From Brachypodius melanocephalos (taxonomy: Eukaryota > Chordata > Aves > Passeriformes > Pycnonotidae), in NCBI GenBank assembly GCA_013398615.1, contig VZSR01002395.1, positions 117,287 through 181,286 on the forward strand: 64,000 nucleotides of DNA, given 5' to 3'. Shown here one piece after another: positions 61,507-64,000 of this stretch. Every line of letters begins with the position of its first letter. Within the stretch, counting starts at the first letter, position 1. The notes under the pieces were generated by a model. It searched no databases. It saw nothing but the letters and a program-made list of their open reading frames with translations, and was not told the origin of the DNA. Position numbers and translations under genes: made by a program.

Positions 61507-64000
61507 CTGCTTAAGAAACAGAAAGGAGTTTTGAAGAATTGTTCATACTGTACATTTAGGAAGCTGTGTTACACACATCATCTGTTACCACTGTGGCTCA
61601 GGACTGCTTCACAAAGCCTTTGATTAAATCATATCACTAAGGGAGATAATTCTCTTAGGCACTTCAGGAACATTGGTTTGACTCTTTCCTGACATTTTGT
61701 CCTGCAGAGTTATACTTCTTTTCTCTTTTTATAAAAACATCAGAACAGAGGTTTTTCGCTGTGGTATTTGTGTTGACCTACTAATCTTTAAGGGAATTAA
61801 GACCATGTAGCATGATAAAACTCATAAGGAAAGAAGGTCTTGTCAGCTATTTAAACTTGAGATACTTGTGCAGAGATGTGGTTTTGAATATGCTCACTCT
61901 GAGGCCGTTACCACAGTCTGCTTTTGATGAAATATGCAGAATTCTACAGCCTGAAGACATAGTGGTAGCGATATGGTTTAGGTGTCAGTATTACAGGGCA
62001 ATAGCACATGTGGTCTGGTTTGTTCACCACAAACATTTCAAATGTCATGTTATTCTGAGACACTGTGCCTCTTTTATAAAACTCCTCGTTTTCTTCATCA
62101 AGTATGTCAAGTTGCATGTGTTTCACTTTGATTTCAAAAAATCTGCCCTAGGAAGCAGCAAAGAAAGAGGAGAGGAAAAGGAACTTTTATCGTTTGCTTT
62201 GTGGATATGTATGTTTTGAACCATTTTTATTCCAGGGCAAATCACAAGACACTGAAAGTATCAATTAGTGACTGGTCCAGGATTAATTGGTCAGATCAAC
62301 ATCTTATGGACTGAACATTTCTGGAATCTCTTTGGGAAGGAATTTAAGCCAATGATGACCCTGGATTTGCACAAAATTGAAAAGGAGGAATTTTTTTCTA
62401 AAATTTATTTTTATTTTAATAGGTGTCACATGTTTCATAGCTGAAGTCATTCCTTGCAGGAATGAAAATTTTAACTAGGGAAAGGAAAAGAGTTTGTGAG
62501 GAGAGCTACAAATGCTGGAGAAATGAAATTCAGGAAAGCAGGGGGATTCTGGAGTCAGGGAAAATGAAACTTCACTCTCTTACAGAGTTCATGATGAGAA
62601 TTACAGTTATGAGAATTACAAAAAATACAGGGAACTCAGTCAACAGCAGGTTCTTGTACCTACAGAAATTATTTTAGTCATAGTGAAAGATAAAGCCTTA
62701 TGACCTCAGACCACATACTCAGTCCACAAAGGCATGGAGTGCTGGAGAATATCTTTGCTGGGCTTGGAAACTCCCACTGTGAGTTTCTGGTTTTCCTTCA
62801 GAATCTGCAAGAACCCAGGAGCCTCACAGACCCCCAACACCTGAGTGCAACAGCGACCTTGTGCAGTAATAGACAGAAACCAAGATTTGTTCAGCTTTGC
62901 CACTTTCTAAATATGAGAAGAAACTAATTTAAACAAAACAGATAAGCATTTAAACTTAAAAAATGAACCTTTAAACTAACAGATTAATTAACTTTTCAAC
63001 TATCACCCAAATTTCCATCTGCAGTGTTTCATTAAAATCTCTTTCTACTTATTTTAGTAACTCTGTGTGAAAAAATGGAAATCATAAAAGCTAAGTAATC
63101 CACTTTATAAATTTCAAACTATTATCTCACTTCATTATTTGAAAAAGAGTAAATTTGGGGGGGGGTTCCATTTTTTACAAATATAATTGTTACTTTAATC
63201 CAAATGTAAAGACCAGCAAAAATCTACAAGTTTCTCTTCCATACAAGAACAGTCAAATCTCTGTTAGTCAGGCACAAGCTGAAAATAAAAGACAGCTAGC
63301 TGGGTGAGGAAGTGATGGTCTATTAAAACGGGGAAAATCTTCAGAGAATTGTTACTGCTCTGAAAGTGCCACCTCACAGATTGCAAGAATGCAGTGAGTG
63401 GCTGTACTTTGTGTTAAATACCTGGGGCAGATGAGCCACCCAGCACTGCCTCTGTGCAGGCAGCTCTGCTTTCTCTTTATAGACGAAATCTAAGAATGGT
63501 TCTGCATGTCTGCAGCCAGGATATCTCAAAATGTGAGCAATAAACATGGCCTGGTTATCCAGATGCACTGGTGGGAATGTTTAGATATCCCCTCCCCAGC
63601 CACTTTTCCACGGATTCTAGAAGCAGAATTTGGGCCCTTAGGTGACCTCTACCATGTTCTCATTTATGAGAAGGGCTTGTAGAAGCAGCTCTGGTCAAAG
63701 CAGGCAGCTTGGTCCTGAAAGTGGGAACTGCTGGACCAAGACAAAAGGCTGTGGTAAGCACTAAAGTGTTCTGGAGTGATTTGTGGTGGAAAGAAGGGGC
63801 CAGTACATTTTTTAGGCCATAGTATTGCAGAATTCTACATACTCCTTCTTCTCAGGCAGGACCTATGAATGCAATTCTTGATATATCAGTGAGATCATGG
63901 TACTACATTGAAGTGAGGAATTAAAGTCTTATGGATGTCAGTAAACCCAAGATTGTACTCTGCATCTTTATGGTAAATACGAGGGACAATACTACCAGGG
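61507..64000. other. RGS18: RGS18 upstream intron (no exon found)
   Basis: The preceding RGS18 exon should encode a Lys/Arg-rich segment like human KEKRNRLSLLVQK. No minus-strand stretch here encodes that, so this DNA is taken as intron. A nine-base G run lies near 63157-63165. A minus-strand open frame at 61944-62126 has protein-like composition but no family assignment. Confidence 0.5.

Noticed and set aside
63374..63568. Minus-strand frame as the missing RGS18 upstream exon
   Set aside because: It ends at a GT-like donor, but the frame needed for the following exon has a stop and the residues do not resemble the conserved Lys/Arg-rich N-terminal segment.
1..64000. CRISPR arrays, operons, phage or plasmid modules, tRNA and rRNA genes
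   Set aside because: None seen. Intron-split RGS genes, CR1 remnants and an LTR show vertebrate nuclear DNA.

Overview
The window is vertebrate nuclear DNA, most probably from a bird and perhaps a songbird. It has intron-split genes with GT/AG splice sites, long AT-leaning non-coding stretches, and degenerate CR1-type LINE fragments of the kind that dominate bird genomes. It also has an LTR with an avian ERV-type polyadenylation region, and A/C-rich low-complexity DNA. There are no operons, prokaryotic ribosome binding sites, CRISPR arrays or recognisable tRNA/rRNA genes. The bird assignment rests on repeat style and protein similarity judged by eye.

The recognisable genes are three tandem members of the R4 family of Regulators of G-protein Signalling, all on the minus strand. 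From right to left (their transcriptional order) they are RGS18 (3' part only, 57662-61506), RGS21 (complete coding region, 45451-49475) and RGS1 (complete coding region, 11353-14177). This is the same order as the vertebrate RGS18-RGS21-RGS1-RGS13-RGS2 cluster (human 1q31). I reconstructed all visible coding exons by hand. Each gene has the family's invariant 62-nt exon followed by a 164- or 167-nt exon and a terminal exon, with identical intron phases, as expected of tandem duplicates. RGS1 reads as 199 residues without a break and RGS21 as 147. The last 160 residues of RGS18 are present and its N-terminal exons must lie beyond base 64000. No RGS13 exon was found in the first 10 kb.

All three predicted proteins keep the residues R4 RGS domains use to hold the G-alpha switch regions, so all should be active GTPase-accelerating proteins for Gi/Gq-type subunits. 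In mammals RGS1 acts in activated lymphocytes, RGS18 in platelets and myeloid cells, and RGS21 in taste and other chemosensory epithelium. Clustering may reflect shared regulation as well as shared origin.

Region by region: 1-640 holds a 62-bp tandem repeat and an LTR-like fragment. 641-10685 has no gene. RGS1, with TATA box, candidate kappaB and CRE-like sites and 3' UTR, fills 10686-14370. A gene-poor 31-kb gap follows, with CR1 remnants near 16.6, 20.1-20.7 and 21.2-21.4 kb, small tandem duplications and a 41-base A run. RGS21 occupies 45220-49475, followed by a CR1 fragment at 49.73 kb. An 8-kb gap with a reverse CR1 fragment leads to RGS18, which carries a solo LTR in its last intron.

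I found no new multi-gene system. The best leads are a shortened RGS21 N-terminus apparently made by a moved splice donor, a GC-rich altered C-terminus in RGS18, and stimulus-type promoter motifs at RGS1.
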